8,088 nucleotides of DNA from JAZNLR01 sp045579195 (GTDB lineage Bacteria > Bacillota > Clostridia > Christensenellales > CAMQZB01): contig JAZNLR010000030.1 of assembly GCA_045579195.1 (NCBI GenBank), positions 1 to 8,088 of the forward strand, read 5' to 3'. Position numbers and translations under genes: made by a program. This document shows, in pieces, positions 7,531-8,088 of the stretch; within the stretch, counting starts at the first letter, position 1; each line of letters opens with the position of its first letter. Below the pieces are notes generated by a model. The model was given only the letters and a program-made list of their open reading frames with translations, did no database searches and was not told the origin of the DNA.

Positions 7531-7559
7531 ATTATACAAGTAAATTACAGGGTTGTCAA
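7531..7559 (-). promoter_or_regulatory. Perfect-consensus sigma-70/sigma-A promoter of the repeat-protein gene
   Basis: On the minus strand, TTGACA (7554-7559) and TATAAT (7531-7536) are separated by exactly 17 bp, a full match to consensus at both hexamers. The predicted start is near 7524, giving a leader of about 49 nt that contains the hairpin at 7488-7503. Confidence 0.85.
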
Positions 7560-7642
7560 TGCCCATTTTTAACTTTTTTTATGTGATTTTTTGTCTTTCT
7601 TGCATTATGACCCGCCATCGAAGCGAAAGAAACCTAGTTTAC

Positions 7643-7671
7643 TTGACTTTTTGTACGTTTTGGAATAGTAT
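7643..7671 (+). promoter_or_regulatory. Promoter of the gatC-gatA operon
   Basis: TTGACT (7643-7648, 5 of 6 consensus) and TAGTAT (7666-7671, 4 of 6) are 17 bp apart. The predicted start is near 7678, about 30 nt before the gatC start. It is divergent from the repeat-protein promoter; the two -35 boxes are about 84 bp apart, separated by an AT-rich, T-tract-rich stretch. Confidence 0.6.
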
Positions 7672-7708
7672 AACCATAAAGAAACCATAATGCAGGAGCA
7701 CGAAACAG

Positions 7709-7996
7709 GTGCACTTTCAAAGAGAACAACTCAATCTGACGGAGATCGCAAAACTGGCAAAAATTCAGCTTTCAGAAGAAGAACTGCTCTCCTTTTCGGA
7801 GGATCTTCTTGCCATTGCAACGTTTGCAGGTGCGCTGAAAAACACGCAGGATAAATCAGCTTCAGAAAACGTTTTGCCCTTCTCTTCCCTGCGGGAAGAC
7901 GTTGTTTTGCCCTCTCTTGCAAAAGAGACCGTCCTTAAGAACGCCAAGAGCGAAAAAGAGGGCTGTTTTTGCGTTCCAAAAACGCTGGAGGGCTGA
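7709..7996 (+). CDS. gatC: Asp-tRNA(Asn)/Glu-tRNA(Gln) amidotransferase subunit C
   Basis: A 95-aa protein, the normal GatC length. It has the N-terminal helical pattern (I-A-K-L-A-K-I-x-L-S-E-E-E-L), the second helix (F-S-E-D-L-L-A-I), the L-R-E-D-V-V segment near residue 61 and the terminal C-F-C-V-P-K-T-L-E. GatC holds GatA to GatB in the complex that converts misacylated Glu-tRNA(Gln) or Asp-tRNA(Asn) to Gln-tRNA or Asn-tRNA in the cytosol. The start is GTG at 7709: an in-frame stop at 7688-7690 limits upstream extension, and AGGAG (7694-7698) lies 10 nt before the GTG, at the long end of normal spacing. The nearby ATG at 7690 is in another frame. It is immediately followed by gatA, as expected for a gatCAB operon. 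Confidence 0.95.
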   Translation: MHFQREQLNLTEIAKLAKIQLSEEELLSFSEDLLAIATFAGALKNTQDKSASENVLPFSSLREDVVLPSLAKETVLKNAKSEKEGCFCVPKTLEG

Positions 7997-7998
7997 TG

Positions 7999-8088
7999 AT
8001 GAACCGAGAACTTCTCTCTCTGCCCGTCCATATGCTCTCCGACCTTCTTCACCGCCGCGAACTTTCTTCGCTCGAGCTGACGAAGGCC
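7999..8088 (+). CDS. gatA: Glu-tRNA(Gln) amidotransferase subunit A, N-terminus only
   Basis: Only the first 30 codons are inside the window. MNRELLSLPVHMLSDLLHRR followed by E-L-S-S-L-E-L-T-K-A matches the GatA/amidase-signature N-terminal helices (the S-S-x-E-L-T element). GatA is the glutaminase/amidase subunit that supplies ammonia to GatB. Its catalytic Ser-cisSer-Lys triad lies beyond the right edge. Two ATGs are adjacent: 7996 overlaps the gatC stop (TGATG), and 7999 follows. GGAGG (7987-7991) is 4 nt from the first and 7 nt from the second, so 7999 is preferred. Either way gatC and gatA are translationally coupled. Confidence 0.9.
   Translation, partial: MNRELLSLPVHMLSDLLHRRELSSLELTKA

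Noticed and set aside
7590..7635. Possible hairpin between TCTTTC and GAAAGA segments in the divergent intergenic region
   Set aside because: The stem is only 6-7 bp, AT-rich, with a loop of about 25 nt and no T run in a useful place; it is likely chance in low-complexity sequence.

Overview
This is a bacterial window, probably from a Gram-positive (Bacillota/Clostridia-type) anaerobe, though taxonomy is inference. The support is strong AGGAG-type ribosome binding sites, sigma-A/sigma-70-type promoters with 17-bp spacers (two with a TGn extended -10), a gatC-gatA operon, a URO-D family protein of the kind common in anaerobes, and a small secreted InlB-type repeat protein. The longest reading frame is intact, and I see no transposase, phage, CRISPR, tRNA or rRNA sequence.

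Layout from left to right: (1) the 5' part of a minus-strand uroporphyrinogen-decarboxylase-family gene that runs off the left edge (1-908), with promoter 937-965. (2) An intrinsic terminator (990-1018) directly behind the stop of (3) a very large minus-strand gene (1019-6634, 1871 aa). This encodes a DUF4011 / superfamily 1 helicase / Vsr-like nuclease / DUF3320 protein, with its own promoter (6681-6709). (4) A second minus-strand intrinsic terminator (6734-6770) closing (5) a small membrane-anchored protein with two InlB-B-type repeats (6786-7475), which is read from a perfect-consensus promoter (7531-7559). (6) A divergent plus-strand promoter (7643-7671) driving gatC (7709-7996) and the first 30 codons of gatA (7999 to the right edge).

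The three minus-strand genes look like separate transcription units: each has its own promoter, and two terminators are visible between them. The housekeeping genes are gatC and gatA, subunits of the tRNA-dependent amidotransferase. The main accessory element is the giant helicase protein. Its architecture matches the single-gene anti-phage candidate described as DUF4011-helicase-Vsr (Hhe). Its helicase motifs are complete, but its N-terminal transglutaminase-like domain lacks the expected Cys/His pair, and its nuclease active site differs from the usual Vsr/MTES_1575 pattern. No partner gene for it is visible, so if it is a defence system it probably acts alone.
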